Shown here one piece after another: positions 37,710 through 50,807 of a DNA stretch of 64,000 nt (position 1 is the first letter of the stretch; each line of letters starts with the position of its first letter). A program made the translations under genes and the position numbers. The stretch covers positions 9,450,400 to 9,514,399 of the forward strand of contig CM060320.1 in the NCBI GenBank assembly GCA_030674155.1. The letters are read 5' to 3'. This DNA is from Stramonita haemastoma. Its lineage: Eukaryota; Mollusca; Gastropoda; Neogastropoda; Muricidae. The notes under the pieces were generated by a model. That model was not told where the DNA came from, did not search any database, and worked only from the letters and a program-made list of their open reading frames with translations.

Positions 37710-38689
37710 GATGAGGGCAGCAAGGGACAGACGTCCTCAGCTGAGCACAGAGAGAGACTTCTACAATCCATGCATCGTTCCCACAGCTTTGCACACAGCC
37801 TGCAGCTTCTCTCTTAGCCCATGGTGCCCATCATCACTGCTCTATCTGGAAAATTACACAAAGTTTAGTTTAGATATAATTCTGTATTGTATTCATTGTA
37901 TTGTACTATCATTTCTCAATGTGTAAAGTCTCAAACCTTACTCCAATAAATGGTCTGCACATAGGGACTGGATACAAGTTACTATTAGTATTTCAGTTCT
38001 GTGCTATGTTTTAATGTACCACTGTGCTGTACCTGTAGACTACACATCTTTCATTTCCACATGAAGAACTCGTAGAAATAACTGAAGCAGAATACCTACT
38101 ACCAATAATAAATTCATGAATTCAGTCACAAGACTATTCAGAAACATACAACAAAAACCTGCAACGTCATTCCATAAATTCAACCCACCTGAGAATCTAA
38201 CTCTTCAGACAAACTCAACAGCCAGTCAGAATAACCAGACTCCACATGCACAGCTAAGTATTTTCCCGATCAAAAAAAAAAATCAATGGAAGTACTATGC
38301 AACTTCACCTGAAAACCACCACCCCTAACCACCACCTCACCGACACCATCGCTATCACCACCTCACAACCTCAGCACCTCACCACACCACCACCACTATC
38401 CCACTGGCACACAACACATGGAGCAGAAAGAGAAAGCCCCCATGGATACAGCCATCATCAGCAAGTGAAAACAGCGCTGACACCCATGTCAATACAATGC
38501 CAGCCAGCCACCAAGCCAGCCAGCCAGTCAGTCAGTCAGGTGACGGTGTAAAACTCAAAGCCTCTCCCAGTGCTGCCGGCCTCCATCAGTGTCTGTCTGT
38601 CAGCCAGCCTGACTCAGATCCGCTCCACGACTTGTCAACTCCCATTGATTTGTCAGCAAATGATGGGATCAATATATAGGGAGGGAGAG

Positions 38690-38900
38690 AGGAGAGGAGG
38701 GGAGAAAGAGAGAGAGGGAGGGGAGAGAAAGAAAGGGAGATGAGAGAGACAGAGACAGAAAGAGAGACTGAGACTCAGAGAGAGAGAGGAAGACGGAGAG
38801 ACTCAGAGATAGAGAGGTAGTGGAGGGAGGGAGAGGAGGGAGGGAAGAGAAAGAGAGAACAGGAAAAACAGACAGACGGACAAAGAGAGAATGAGGAGAC
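38690..38900. repeat. Purine-rich GA/GGA tract
   Basis: Mixed GAGA/GGAGG sequence on the + strand; further (CAGA)n purine-rich DNA continues at 39380-39500. No gene support. Confidence 0.85.
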
Positions 38901-39899
38901 AGACAGACAGAGACACACTCACAGTGACAGAGAGGAGAAAGCAGGGATACAGACAGCAGACAGACGCTGGACATATCTACTTGAACACAGACAAGAACAA
39001 TGACACAGCAATAGACAATGTATCTATAGACAGAGACCGCAGAAAGAGAGGGCAGCAAAAAAAAAAAAGTAAGAAGACAGCAAGTATAGAGACATACACG
39101 CAAAGGTGGTGGGATGGAGGGGGGGGGTTAAAAAAAATGGAAAAACTTGAAAGAGAAAACACTGGCATGGATTTATGAATAAAGGGGAAAAAAAGGCAGG
39201 GGGGGGAGGGGGGGAGAAGGGGAAGATTTTGATTGAATCTAGAATGTTTCTGACAAACGGCAACTGACAGATCAGATGAAGTAAGGAATGACGATGTTAA
39301 AAAACTGAAATAGTAAAAAAAAATTTTAAATTTTAAAAGTTCAAACAAATAAACACAGCAGTACAGGAGAGGAGAACAGGCCAGTGCGAGACACAGACAG
39401 ACAGACAGACAGACAAGACAAAGAGAGACACTCAGACAGAAACAGAGAGACAGACAGACAACGACAAAGACATAGAGACACGAGAGAGAGAGAAAAGAGG
39501 GGATGGGGGCCCTACAGAGAAAATGGGAGAGGTAAACGGGAAAGAACTGAATTACGATCAGAATCTTCAGGCAGTAAATGAGGCAATAACTCCCACTATA
39601 ATCACAGCAATTTACAGGAAATAAAGGGGCAAGCACTTGAGACAAAATGACTGACAGACTGATGGACAGAGGGCAGAATGATTGAGAGTGAAAAAGGGCA
39701 AGAGGAACAAGAGACGGACAAACAGCAGACATCTAGACAAGACTGAAAACAATAAATTATGACAGGTATGAGCCAGAGAGATCTATCCAAGACAAGAGAC
39801 TGATGACCACTTCTAGTTCTAGTGTTGTTGTCTAAAACAATACTTCAAGGTTATGAAAATGCTAATCTAATGCTATCCTTTGTGATGTTACTCTCTCTC

Positions 39900-39907
39900 A
39901 AACACAC

Positions 39908-39970
<63 letters not shown>

Positions 39971-40116
39971 GTAATGTGGTCTTTTTGGGGGGGGGGGGGT
40001 GTATTTTTGTTTTGTTTTGTTTTGTAATTAAATTTTGCTAGATAGATGGCTTGATGAAAAAAAGCAAATTCATTGCTTACTCAATGTACTATATGGTAAT
40101 AAAATTTTGACTTGAC

Positions 40117-40179
<63 letters not shown>

Positions 40180-40256
40180 TATGCATGTGACTGTGAACTA
40201 GTACCACCCCCCCCTCAATATGGTGTGGTATGATAATGTATGTGAGTGTGTGTATC

Positions 40257-40288
<32 letters not shown>

Positions 40289-40430
40289 GGGTGTGGGGTG
40301 ACTGTGTGTGTCACTCTGTGTGTGTGTGGTGTGTGTGTGGTGGCGTGTGGTGTGTGTGTGTTGTGTTGTGCTTGTGTGTCACTGTCTTTGTCTTCTGTCT
40401 TCTGTCTGTTCTCTCTGTTGTCTGACTAAA
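39900..40430. repeat. Cluster of (CA)n/(GT)n tracts
   Basis: (CA) 39900-39969, (CA) 40119-40178, (GT)-rich 40240-40380, with a G13 run at 39987-39999. Confidence 0.95.
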
Positions 40431-41130
40431 TACTGGCAGAAAAAAGAAACATCAAGAATCTCCTGTCCACTTTCTTTTCCTAAATTGCATCATCAAAGAT
40501 ATTCTGCTAAGGCACATTTTATATGAAACAATCATTCACTGATCAGCACGATGAAATTCACCGCTACAAACACAGATTAATTAACGGGTACAACCAGAAC
40601 ACATCGTTAAGTCAGATATTGAGATAATCTTCCAAATGAATACCAGGTAATCGCTATATATTTACTGAGTCACGGTTCAGTACAACAACCCTCCTACAAC
40701 GAATTCCTACACCATTCCGAAGTTGTAGTGACAAGATGAAGAGTGTTAGGAGTAAGAGCTGACAATGTTGACCCTATTTAACAGCACCTATACCCGACAA
40801 TTAGCAGGCTGAATTGCTGGGGCTGCCCTGGGGAACAGCCTTCCCTGCCAAGCTCGCGCACACACACACACACCCTATGAGGTGTTGGTATAACAGCAGG
40901 CAAAAATCAATAACTATCATTATCTGTCAGCCGTCTCGTCAAAGCCACATGATATATTCTTTCTTTTCAACCTTGGGAGACTCAATGGTGCCAGAAGCTT
41001 GACTTTTTTCTTCCAGTTTCACATGTAATAACACATTAACACAGACAATGTGAGATATAGATGCTACTCTCCCTTATATTAAACATCAGTTTTTAGTCCA
41101 GATTCATCTTTGCATGTGTAGTTTTTGTGT

Positions 41131-41143
41131 ACACACACACACA

Positions 41144-41199
<56 letters not shown>

Positions 41200-41368
41200 C
41201 ACGCAGCATCACACGCACCATGCACACCACCATGCCAGCACCACACACACAGTATATTACTAATAGCATTTTCAAGAAATCAGATCTCACATAAATTTCT
41301 CATGTTTCTTTCTTGTAGTGGTCATCAAAGTCTAAGCGGATGAGAAGACTCTGTGTGTGTGTGTGTGT

Positions 41369-41416
<48 letters not shown>

Positions 41417-41440
41417 GTGTTTTTGTCTGTCTGTCTGTGC

Positions 41441-41475
<35 letters not shown>

Positions 41476-41480
41476 GTCTG
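41131..41480. repeat. (CA)n, (GT)n and (TGTC)n cluster
   Basis: (CA) 41131-41198, (GT) 41351-41413, (TGTC)n 41425-41478: CA then GT 150 bp apart, able to pair as a hairpin. Confidence 0.95.
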
Positions 41481-41746
41481 TGAGTGTGTGCCGTTGCCAG
41501 CATTGGTGTGAAATATGCACCTTTATTCTACCACATATGGATAGCATTACTAAAAATTCAAGCTTATGTTCTATGGAACCTTCCAAAGCCAGCTCTACAC
41601 TCCTTAGTTCAAGTGTGGCATAATGCGTAAATCTTGATCTTCTCAAGTATGGATTTTTTTTTTTATTGCATTTATAGCTTTTGTGGGGAAAAGTGAAAGA
41701 ATTGCCCAATTTTTTTTATATCTAATGCACAATTTATGAGCGAGCA

Positions 41747-41826
41747 AGCCGCACACACACACACACACAACACACACACACAACACACACACACACAAAC
41801 ACAACACACACACACACACACACACC
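41747..41826. repeat. (CA)n interrupted tract
   Basis: CA repeat broken by AACA units. Confidence 0.93.
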
Positions 41827-41998
41827 TGAAATCTCAAGTGTAAAAGTAATATCATTTGTTGAAAATCTGGTTTCAGTCTGTGGACTCAAATTTAAAAGTA
41901 CTAGCAACATGAGTTTATGAATGACTGGCCAACACCTTCATTCTGAAATGCCACCACCAACACAACAATGATCACCAGTATCTTTCCAAAACCTTCTA

Positions 41999-42243
<245 letters not shown>

Positions 42244-43206
42244 TTCTGCAGCAATTTCAAGTTGCCTTGGTCTTGATAAAATAGATTTGTCCACAAAATC
42301 AACTTTTCAAAAGAAGTTTAATTACCCATTATCAGTGGCCAATTATCAATATTATTACTCCCATCAAAGATGAAAACGTCACTAGGTTCCCTGGTTTATT
42401 TCTGCTGTCGCATTGCCAGTTTCTGTATATGTTAAAGGTTATGATAGGTTACATTGTTGAGTCTTTAATTAAAAGCACAAGTGGAATTTGTCACTGTGAA
42501 TGAGATCTTTATAATAAACACTGAAACAGAAATCACACTAAGTTGTTTACAATAAAATAAACTATAGATTTTTTTTTGAAGGCTAAGATTGGTGACTTCA
42601 TTAGTTCATGGGAAAAAGTCAAAACATTCATCTTTTAAGAAAGCAATATTTTGACTTGATTGACAGAATTCTTTCTTGAGCTACAGCAAAAAAAAATTAT
42701 ACTTTTTATATTTATAAAGATAATTGAATGTGTTATTATATAGGTATGGGTGGGTTTGCATGAGCACAAAGTAATTAATCAATGCCAATTTTACCACAAA
42801 AAACGCCCCACAAAAAAGAGAAATGTTTCTGATGAATCTATTATTTGCACTATTGAGACCCATCTGGGATCTGGGACCACCAGCCCCGCCCCTCCCATTT
42901 GTTTGCTGAAGTACAAGAATCCTTGAGAAAATGTCTATATTTGATCCATGGAGTCAATATTCATCAACAGACATCAGTCATCACAATTTAGTTCATTACA
43001 GTTTACACACACCCTTGTATCATACAATTGGCTTTTTCAGATTTGCCCTGATTCACAAAACCTTCAGGGGAATGTTAATAAACTTGTGGAAATCCATCAT
43101 GCTGCCGACAAAATCTGAACATAAGAAATGCAATCATCTTTCAGCTTGCTTATCTTTTAATGATACTCTTTAAAAGTAAAACTGTGAGCAAGAGAGCAAA
43201 ACAAAA

Positions 43207-43334
43207 GTGATGAAGTGGCCATAGTTTTACTTACTATTACTAATATATTATGGCCACTTCCATCACTTTCAAAATTTCTCATCGAATATAATGTAATAAT
43301 AGTATTAGTACATTATATTTGATGAGAAATTTTG
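43207..43334. repeat. Two adjacent hairpins
   Basis: Hairpin 1: GTGATGAAGTGGCCATA (43207-43223) against TATGGCCACTTCCATCAC (43249-43266), one bulge. Hairpin 2: arms 43270-43295 and 43309-43334, 26 bp with one mismatch, 13-nt loop. Only 3 bp separate them. Confidence 0.88.
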
Positions 43335-43855
43335 AGAAACAAAGAAGGTAAAAACAAAACGTAGAGTTTCAAATACAAAATGAAATTTATAGCTGAATTC
43401 AAAGATCAGAGCACAACATTGTAACAGCTGATCTGTTATAATATATTTATAAACAACAAAAATTAACCTGAAAATATTATTCATTCATATATTATCATAG
43501 CAATTAGCAGCTCCTGTATCATTTTTTTTCCAACTCAGGGGACATCCACTACATTATTATTAATCATAAATTACATAATTGTACTTGTAGGGTTACAGAT
43601 CTACTAAAGACACAAATATATGACTAGCTCATTGGCTGGAATGACATGGCTTCATACACAGCATTCAACCAACCTCTGTACTTTTTTTTCAATTCTAAAA
43701 AAGACAGAATGTGTCTTTTTTTTTCTTTTCAATTTGACCTTCCCAAATTATTAAGATTAAACAAATTAAATTGATAAGTGTAAATATAAATGACTATTGA
43801 AAATTTTACAGAATTTATAAAGGTACATTATTATATACACATAATGTGACATATA

Positions 43856-44150
43856 AAAAAAAGTTAAAGTCTGTCCCGAGCCTAAGGCTCATCAGGCCGG
43901 TGCTTATCCCGGTTTCTGTGGCGCTAAGCGACTGAGAGTCATAGACTCTCCCCTGGATAGGACGCCAGTCTATCGCAGGGTTAACCCCCCAACACAAGGT
44001 TTGGTACCCCTTTTACACCTGGGTGGGGTGAGAAAATAGCCGTAAAGTGCCTTTTCCAAGGGCACAACGCCATAGCCGACAGCTGGGATCGAACCCGCAA
44101 CCTTTAGATTACGAGTCCAACGCCCTAACCACTCGACTACCGCGGCGGCT
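43856..44150 (-). mobile_element. SINE-B copy with perfect 15-bp TSD
   Basis: Reverse copy of SINE-B, over 90 percent identical by eye. Flanked by ATAATGTGACATATA at 43841-43855 and again at 44151-44165. Intact B box (GGGTTCGATCCC on the - strand), indicating a recent insertion. Confidence 0.94.
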
Positions 44151-44699
44151 ATAATGTGACATATACCATACATGTATTTAATGTTAACACAAATAATTGT
44201 TTTGCAGGTCAGTAGAGCAGTACAGTTGAAACATGTAACTTGTAAATGTAAGGAAAATATGTATGCATACATGAACTGAATTTATGAACTACAGCTTGAA
44301 TAAAAAATAAAAAAGTACAGCGACTCAATGAAACATTATGTGGTCTCTGGTCTGAATTTTCCCTCTGAACTAATCATGATAAGACATATGGAGAAAAAAA
44401 AAAATTAAGTTTGAAAATGATTACCACTTTTCACAGATGATAGAGTACTTATAAAAACATAAGACAACCAGTGAACCAGCTTAAACAATTCACAATATAT
44501 TATACAATACAGTGAAAGCATGGCTCCAAGTATTCATGGTTATCATGTTATGATTCACATACATGTACGTATTATTATATGGAGAGGCCAGACAACAAAG
44601 AACAAAGTGTGTATATATCATAGTTGATAAAGAAATGAATAAGAGGTGGGAAAGTGTGGGATGCCAGCATCTACTGAGTTTAGTTCAGGTGACTCGAGG

Positions 44700-44872
44700 T
44701 GAGGTGTTATACTCTGGTATCACATTTTATCACTCTGTATGGTACTTGAAAATAGTCATACATGCAAACTTCTCATTCAGTGTGTGCAATTTCAATCTCA
44801 CAGTGATTCCCAGGTGGGATTAGTGAATCAGAGAACACATTCCGGGTGACCCCCCAGAGTGTTAAGCTGGGG
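44700..44872 (+). repeat. Rep-F copy (inverted partner at 60.95 kb)
   Basis: GTGTGCAATTTCAATCTCAC, AGTGATTCCCAGGTGGGATT and GACCCCCCAGAGTGTTAA are also present, reversed, at 60955-61105. Confidence 0.78.
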
Positions 44873-45697
44873 AACAACAACAACAACAACTCTGTATGGG
44901 CAGATCTATAGTCTAGATCACCTGGTTAGTAAAAAGATCCTGCTGGAAATGACTAGTAACTGTACTACTAGTAGAAAGTTACGTAAATTTTATTTAAATT
45001 TATAATCACCAGGTACACTGTGCAGAGGAATCTGGCGTAATTCTAATCTTTTGTCCCTTGTGCAATCAATAAATGAATCATACTTAAAATAGCCTACTGA
45101 GCACACGCTAGAGCCCCCAACCACCTGTTCAGTTGTTGATGAGTAGTCCAGCTATCGCTGGTGGCATGGATGACACATTCACACCCAGCAGACATGCTTT
45201 AACCTGGTCAGGCATGTGATCTGCCAGATCAAACTTGCCCAAGACACACCACCTTAAAATTCTCATGTAGTGCCCCAACTCATCTCATTGAAAATCAGAG
45301 GGATAAACATTGCTTCTTATGGCAGTTATGCTAAGCCGACGTCAACATACAAAACCTTTTCAAGATCAGATCCGCATCAGACAGATATGGTAATGCCTAC
45401 TGCAGTGCTATAATCTACTGTGTGATAATAGTCACAAGCAAACCAATGCTTGCAGTGTAGAAAGAAGAAAATAACAGTTCAAAATTCATCATTTGATTGA
45501 TTCACTGCAGTCAATGATCATTATGAATTATAATACAGATCAATGAACAATTCCATCCGGATCCATCTTATATACTTCACAGATATCACTCGGTAAACAC
45601 ATCCTTACCATTAAAAGCACCAAATCCATCAAAATACAAAAGTGTGTTGGCCCTCATAGAAGCAGACTGCGTCGGCTAATAAATTCATGTCACTCAC

Positions 45698-45745
45698 TTA
45701 GGTATGCTACCATCACCATAGTACACTTCCGGTGGCCAAACCGAG
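45698..45745 (-). promoter_or_regulatory. Candidate TSS/first non-coding exon of TTBK with ETS/GABP-like site
   Basis: On the - strand the sequence CCGGAAGTG (45724-45732) lies just upstream of a donor-like TAA|GTGAGTG (45697), inside a locally GC-rich patch. Such sites are typical of TATA-less promoters. It lies about 7.9 kb upstream of the TTBK 5' UTR exon. Assignment to TTBK is a guess; the small gene to the right is transcribed away from it. Confidence 0.2.
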
Positions 45746-46512
45746 GCGGAAAGCGAAGGTTAAGGTCAAGAAAATTATCATTAGTTTTTCCCTATTCTTT
45801 CCTTAGTTGATATTTTAAGTAGCACAGCACAGACACTAAACGTAGATGCAAAGAATTATTACTAATTTAAAGCAAAATCTAATTCACTGGAAAGAAGTTT
45901 TGAGTAGAAAATAAAGCAGGGAGACAAAAGAGATGACCTTCACCTTTATTATGGACAAAATGAAAACGAAAGTGAAAATACGAACCGCGACATGCAGTTT
46001 TATATGTACTATACTATAATATTATGTGTTACTGTTACTAATGTTTGTAAAACTGCAGATTTAAATTTGACATGTCTTGTGGATCAAGAGATGGAGATTT
46101 TTTATGTAATCCAGGTAAGCTTATGTGCAAAGTTCCGTTGTTTCACTGCCATAACTATGATTATGTGCATGCGGGAAAGTCTAACATGTGCATGACACCC
46201 ATAAAATAATTCACATCAATGTTTGGTGAGTTGCATAAACATGATCATATTTCCAACAGGTTTCCAAGGCTTGACCAGCATGTGTATCTCTATAAATGCA
46301 TTGGATTCAAATGTCGGCTAAATGGATTTCTTTCTGGATTTGATAGATACAGCATTCTTTATCTATATGATGTCTCCACTGAGAAAACTTGGAAACTAAT
46401 AACTTTTTTTTCACTTGATTTGGTGTGCTTCTTTTGCATGTAAACTGGTTGAGTCAATACTTTGTACCATGGGAGATGGAAAGGGAGGGAGAGGAAGCAG
46501 GCAGTGTGTGTG

Positions 46513-46848
46513 TGTTTTGATTGATTGATTTATTTCTTTTATATCAAGGATAATGGAATAAGCATTTCTTGTGCTTTTTTACATCCCAGTCCCCTGTGTG
46601 ATGCAGTTTTTGTAAATATCATCTTTCCCACCGGCACACGATGGCCTACTCTTACGAAAAGCGAACAGGATTTAACATGTGTGCAAGATGTTCTGGTGCG
46701 TTCGCACACAGGGCCTCAGTTTATAGTCTCATCAAGGACTTTTGGGGAGAGTGGAGTCACACAGATGTTAACTCCAGGAGAAAAATCTCCTCGACCGGAC
46801 TCGAACCCAGGTCGTCAAATTGCCAGTGGGAGGCGAGTTTGCTTTGAA
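46513..46848 (-). mobile_element. SINE-A copy
   Basis: Reverse-complement copy: ATATCAAGGATAATGGAATA near 46541-46560 is the 3' end and TCGAACCCAGGTCGTCAAAT near 46801 is the B-box region. The 5' end is degraded. Confidence 0.85.
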
Positions 46849-46984
46849 TGAATTCAAACCACAAGACCTTTTATTTTATAGATGGGTGCTTGACACCAAA
46901 AGACTAATCAGTTAACACCAATATGAACTTCCAAATGTCAACCTGCGAAACCATGACATTACACAGACCTGTAAAGCCTTTAGA

Positions 46985-47185
46985 TCAAAGCAACTGGCAA
47001 GAAGGTAAGGTGGCAGGACAGTTAAGACGTTTATCTGCCCAACAAGTAGACCATGAGGTTCTGGGTTCAATTCCAGCCTTACCCTTTCCTCCAAGTTTTA
47101 TGAAAATCAAACAGAATGTCAAACACCTGATGATGCTATAAACCAAGGCCCATGTGCAAATGCACACAGAAATCTTGTGCACACC
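46985..47185 (+). mobile_element. SINE-D head and centre, degraded
   Basis: GTGGCAGGACAGTTAAGACG, ATGAGGTTCTGGGTTCAATT (B box), CTATAAACCAAGGCC and CACACAGAAATCTTGTGCAC. It is followed directly by a Rep-E copy. Confidence 0.72.
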
Positions 47186-47186
47186 A

Positions 47187-47290
47187 GCCTTGAAGTTAGA
47201 ATGCAGCTACCTAAATGATGGAGGGGGTGAAAGGTCACATATGCAAAAACTTCACCATTGGTGAACTCAGAGTTCCAGCTAAGAACTAAA
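47187..47290 (+). repeat. Rep-E copy
   Basis: GAAGTTAGAATGCAGCTACC, CTTCACCATTGGTGAACTCA and GAGTTCCAGCTAAGAAC. Confidence 0.75.
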
Positions 47291-47537
47291 AAACAAACAA
47301 AGTGACTTGCAGTACAATGCAAGAGAAAGATCCCAAACAGGGACTGAAAGACCACAGATATAACATTTCTATTCCGTCTCAAACAACACTGAAAAAGTTG
47401 GCAAATACTGGGGAAAACACATCCAGCTTCTCTCTGATATTTTTATAACTTGTGCATGCTTCCTAAACTTTTTTTAAAAATCTCTTTATGAAATTGGTTT
47501 CAGCAAGTTTTCTTGTGTGATTGGGGTATGGGAGAAA

Positions 47538-47692
47538 TATCACACACACACACACACACACACACACCACCACTCACTCACACACACCACACCACACCAC
47601 CACTCACTCACTCACTCACTCACTCACTCACTTCACTCACTCATTCCTCCATTCAACGCACTCACTCACTCACTCACTACACTCACATCAAA
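47538..47692. repeat. (CA)n and (CACT)n
   Basis: CA tract to 47568, then CACT tetranucleotide units to about 47690 with small breaks; lies downstream of the 72-aa gene. Confidence 0.94.
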
Positions 47693-48036
47693 ATTATAAC
47701 ACCATTTTGCATAAATTTCAATTTAATAGTTCCAACCCATCCAACAGTTATTAAAATCACTTTTCTGGACAAACTGTAATAAAAAAATCCATGAAATATT
47801 AAGTATTTCCCAACATAAACAATCAGATTTGAACCCAAATCAATCAACAAAAATCATCATATGGCAAAAAAAAGGAATGGGAGAACCAATTTTCCCTGCA
47901 AAAATTGAATACTGAGCAATCATGTTATGCATGGAGTAAAAGATGGCATTCTGCGTAAGTAGAAAGATAGGCACACTGTGTTGCCAACACTGTATGGAGT
48001 TTTTCCTTGGTCTCCAGGCTCCTTCGGCACACAGCT

Positions 48037-48062
48037 TCAGTGGACAGGGTCAAAGTGGGTAT
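48037..48062 (-). CDS. Terminal coding exon of the 72-aa membrane protein gene
   Basis: 26 coding bases after acceptor GTGCTGCAG; completes His, then THFDPVH and TGA. The phase matches exon 2 exactly. Confidence 0.65.
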
Positions 48063-49776
48063 CTGCAGCACAGAGAGGGTTGACTGATTAATTAAAGTAT
48101 GTAAGTGATTTACTGCAAAACGGTAATTAGTTTTTTTTCTGTTTAAAGGAGAGATGTCACATCTTTCTACCTACAAATCAGACAAGTTGATCAGGTTATG
48201 TTTTAGTTTAAACTGGCACATAAATAACAGTCTATATGAAGACTGGAGGCACAAGGGTCACATAATATCCCTATTTTGAAGGTTATTGTTGTGCTGTAAG
48301 TTAATTATACTTACTTCCCAGCAGATATTTCCAATTTAGGGACTGAATTTTTAAGGAACAGAAACAGTGTATTTGCAAGCATTGTGCTTGCTGCTTGATG
48401 TAGGATGTACAACAGGTCACCATTTCTTTTTTTTTTCAAATTCCTGTTGTTTTTTGACTTGTGTGAACCAATAGAAATACAAGTTATCTTTGCCATTCTT
48501 TTCTGCCCTCTACCCCTATTGCTTAGTTAGTATAGCTTAACTAACAGTGCAAGGCCCAACAAAACAAAGTTAGCAATACCACAGCTTAAAGACCAATAAT
48601 AAATGCTTGCTTTAGGTCTCAAGTGAAATGTGCAGTCATATTTAAGTCCAATCTGTTTATTTTGTAGGTCTTGGTCTGCACATTTGGTAAATCTGAAAAT
48701 AACTGCAATAAACAGCATGGTCTTAATGTGGTATAAGACTGTATAAACAACAGTTCTGTTCAAAGCTAAACAACTCTTTTATCAATAAGCGATCTTTGTG
48801 ATGAAATATAAAAAAACAAGTTAGCTCTTTGGTTCATGCTGATCCCATCTACTTAGCCACAAGAAGAAAATACTTACGCTCCCGCTTCTTTCGGATCGCT
48901 TCCCACTGTTGAACATTGCCTGGTGCATGCACTGCAAACAACCAAAAGTTAACTGAAATAAACATTTGATAAACACACAGTGAACTGTTTATCATAAATG
49001 TAGGAATTAGGAACAGACAGATAACAAAAGCCGATCAGAGCATCAGTAAAACTATTTAACTCTGGATTAGCTTGACTTCTTTCCTGACTCCTTGATGAAT
49101 CATTGGGGCACTGCATTAAATTTTTTAGGCAGTGTGTTCTAGGGAAAAATCCTTTTTTTTCCTTTCCACTGCTACAGCTCCAAGGTTCACCAATGGTGAA
49201 ATTTGCATACACAACACAACCATTTACCCACCCTGAAGGTAGCCACATTCCAACTTTGGGGACGACGTCTAAATATGGCACCAATGAGCATGCATGCCCC
49301 AATTTGTTTCCTTACGAGAGCAGATTTTTTCCCACAGAATTTTGCCTGGAACAACTCTTTAGTTGCTGTGGGCTGTGTTGCACATACTACACTGCACTAT
49401 TTACATGTGTTGCTCACAAGAGCTTGGTTTACTGTCTCACCTGACAGATAAGTATACAGACCATTCTTCAAAATTTAATGAATACTGAAAAAAAAAACAG
49501 GGTCCAAATTGGGATCAAACCGGTGACTTCTTTATTTCTAAACAGGTGTTTTACCTGGAGCCAACAGTAATCGTGAGGTGTCATAAATCACTACATGATT
49601 GAATACATTTCTCACCAGTTCTATGGATCTTGATGATAAGTGGGAAAACTCCCAGCAGGGTAAACCCAAGGAATCTCACGAAGCGGCCATTCTGCCAGTG
49701 CCACTGATATGGAAACAGTGCCAGCTTCCCCGTCACTGTGTAAGGATATTTCATAGTTCTTTCCTGCTCCCAAAAC
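48037..49776 (-). CDS. Small single-pass membrane protein, 72 aa, unrecognised
   Basis: Exons 49776-49616, 48931-48878 and 48062-48037 join in frame with AG/GT borders (acceptors TTTTCAG, TTTGCAG, GCTGCAG; donors GTGAGA, GTAAGT). From ATG at 49752-49754: MKYPYTVTGKLALFPYQWHW, QNGRFVRFLGFTLLGVFPLI, IKIHRTVHAPGNVQQWEAIR, KKREHTHFDPVH, stop TGA 48037-48039. One hydrophobic helix (FLGFTLLGVFPLII) is flanked by basic residues, with a charged C-terminal helix. The size and layout resemble small inner-membrane subunits or assembly factors of mitochondrial respiratory complexes, but I do not recognise the family. The first exon also reads FWEQERT upstream of the ATG, so translation could begin in an unseen earlier exon; otherwise the earlier exon is 5' UTR. 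Confidence 0.72.
48878..48931 (-). CDS. Exon 2 of the 72-aa membrane protein gene
   Basis: 54 bp between TTTGCAG and GTAAGT; reads HAPGNVQQWEAIRKKRE flanked by split codons on both sides. Confidence 0.7.
49166..49265 (-). repeat. Rep-E copy
   Basis: Reverse orientation: GCTCCAAGGTTCACCAATGG and AAGGTAGCCACATTCCAACT. Confidence 0.75.
49320..49585 (-). mobile_element. SINE-C degraded copy beside the small gene's exon
   Basis: AGAATTTTGCCTGGAACAAC, CTTTAGTTGCTGTGGG, TTGGTTTACTGTCTCACCTG and GGGATCAAACCGGTGACTTC, i.e. SINE-C reversed. Lies about 30 bp downstream of the donor of the exon ending at 49616. Confidence 0.65.
49616..49776 (-). CDS. Exon 1 (visible) of the 72-aa membrane protein gene
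   Basis: Acceptor at 49777-49779, donor GTGAGA from 49615. Holds the start ATG (49754) and the transmembrane helix; ends in phase 1. Confidence 0.72.
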
Positions 49777-50807
49777 CTGAAAAGACAAAGAAAAAAAAAC
49801 ATCAACATATAAAAAAATATAATATGTATACCACACACACACACACCACACACACACACACGCCCACACACACACACACACATCCACACATTCATGTCAA
49901 TCACATTTCTAAATTATGAATTTTTATAAGCACAAACACACCAAAAGTCATAAGGTGACTGAGAAAATGTCATACACATTTACTTTTTTTTAATTATGAA
50001 TAATATGAATAATGTCAAAACATTTATTTTTCAATCTTGCCAAAGTTAGCTATGACAAGGGAGTGCAGTATAGTTTCTTTTCTTTTTTTTTCCTGCTTTT
50101 TTTCCCAAAAGGTTGGGTAGAAGAGGGGTAAAGAAAAGAGATAGTAGGAGAGAGGTCAGAGGAAATGGGGAGGCAGTATTTACTGATTCAGTGCACTATG
50201 TCTGTACAGGAGTCTGCAATCAAAAGCTGATGCATATGATGCAATGGCATATTTGAGTTGAACAATCTTCTCTTATTCCAGCAGTAAGTATCCGTCACAT
50301 TTTGTGTGGGGCTATGAGTATTTGTTCTGATCTGTCTGTTACATTCCATTTGGAATCATGTCTTGGTATGTTGGTGAGTTGTCTGGCCATGATGTTGGAA
50401 CTGTTGCAGTCATTAAAAACTTACTGGGAGGGGGGGGGACTTTTTTTTTTTAAGCCCATGGGACTTGCAAGTGACTTCATCCGGTGGTATTGCTGATATT
50501 TATTGAATTATACTAGTACTTTGTTAAAAGTTCTGTCTTTATGGGGGAGGGGGGGTTCAGTCCTTAGAGGACCAAGTTTTAAATCTTTGAGCATGCTTTC
50601 ACCACTTTCTACTCCTACTTGTAACATCTAATGAAGAGTTGCCTGTTCTTGGAATGGAAACATTCTATGCCTAGTCAATCTTCATGATTTTTTTTTTTAA
50701 TTAAGACCCCATTCTACAGAGCCAATCTTCAGGGCAGATCTTTAGAGGTCCATGACATAGCTGTTAATAAGAAACATGAAAAGCAAATTGCAAATGTATG
50801 CATGTTG

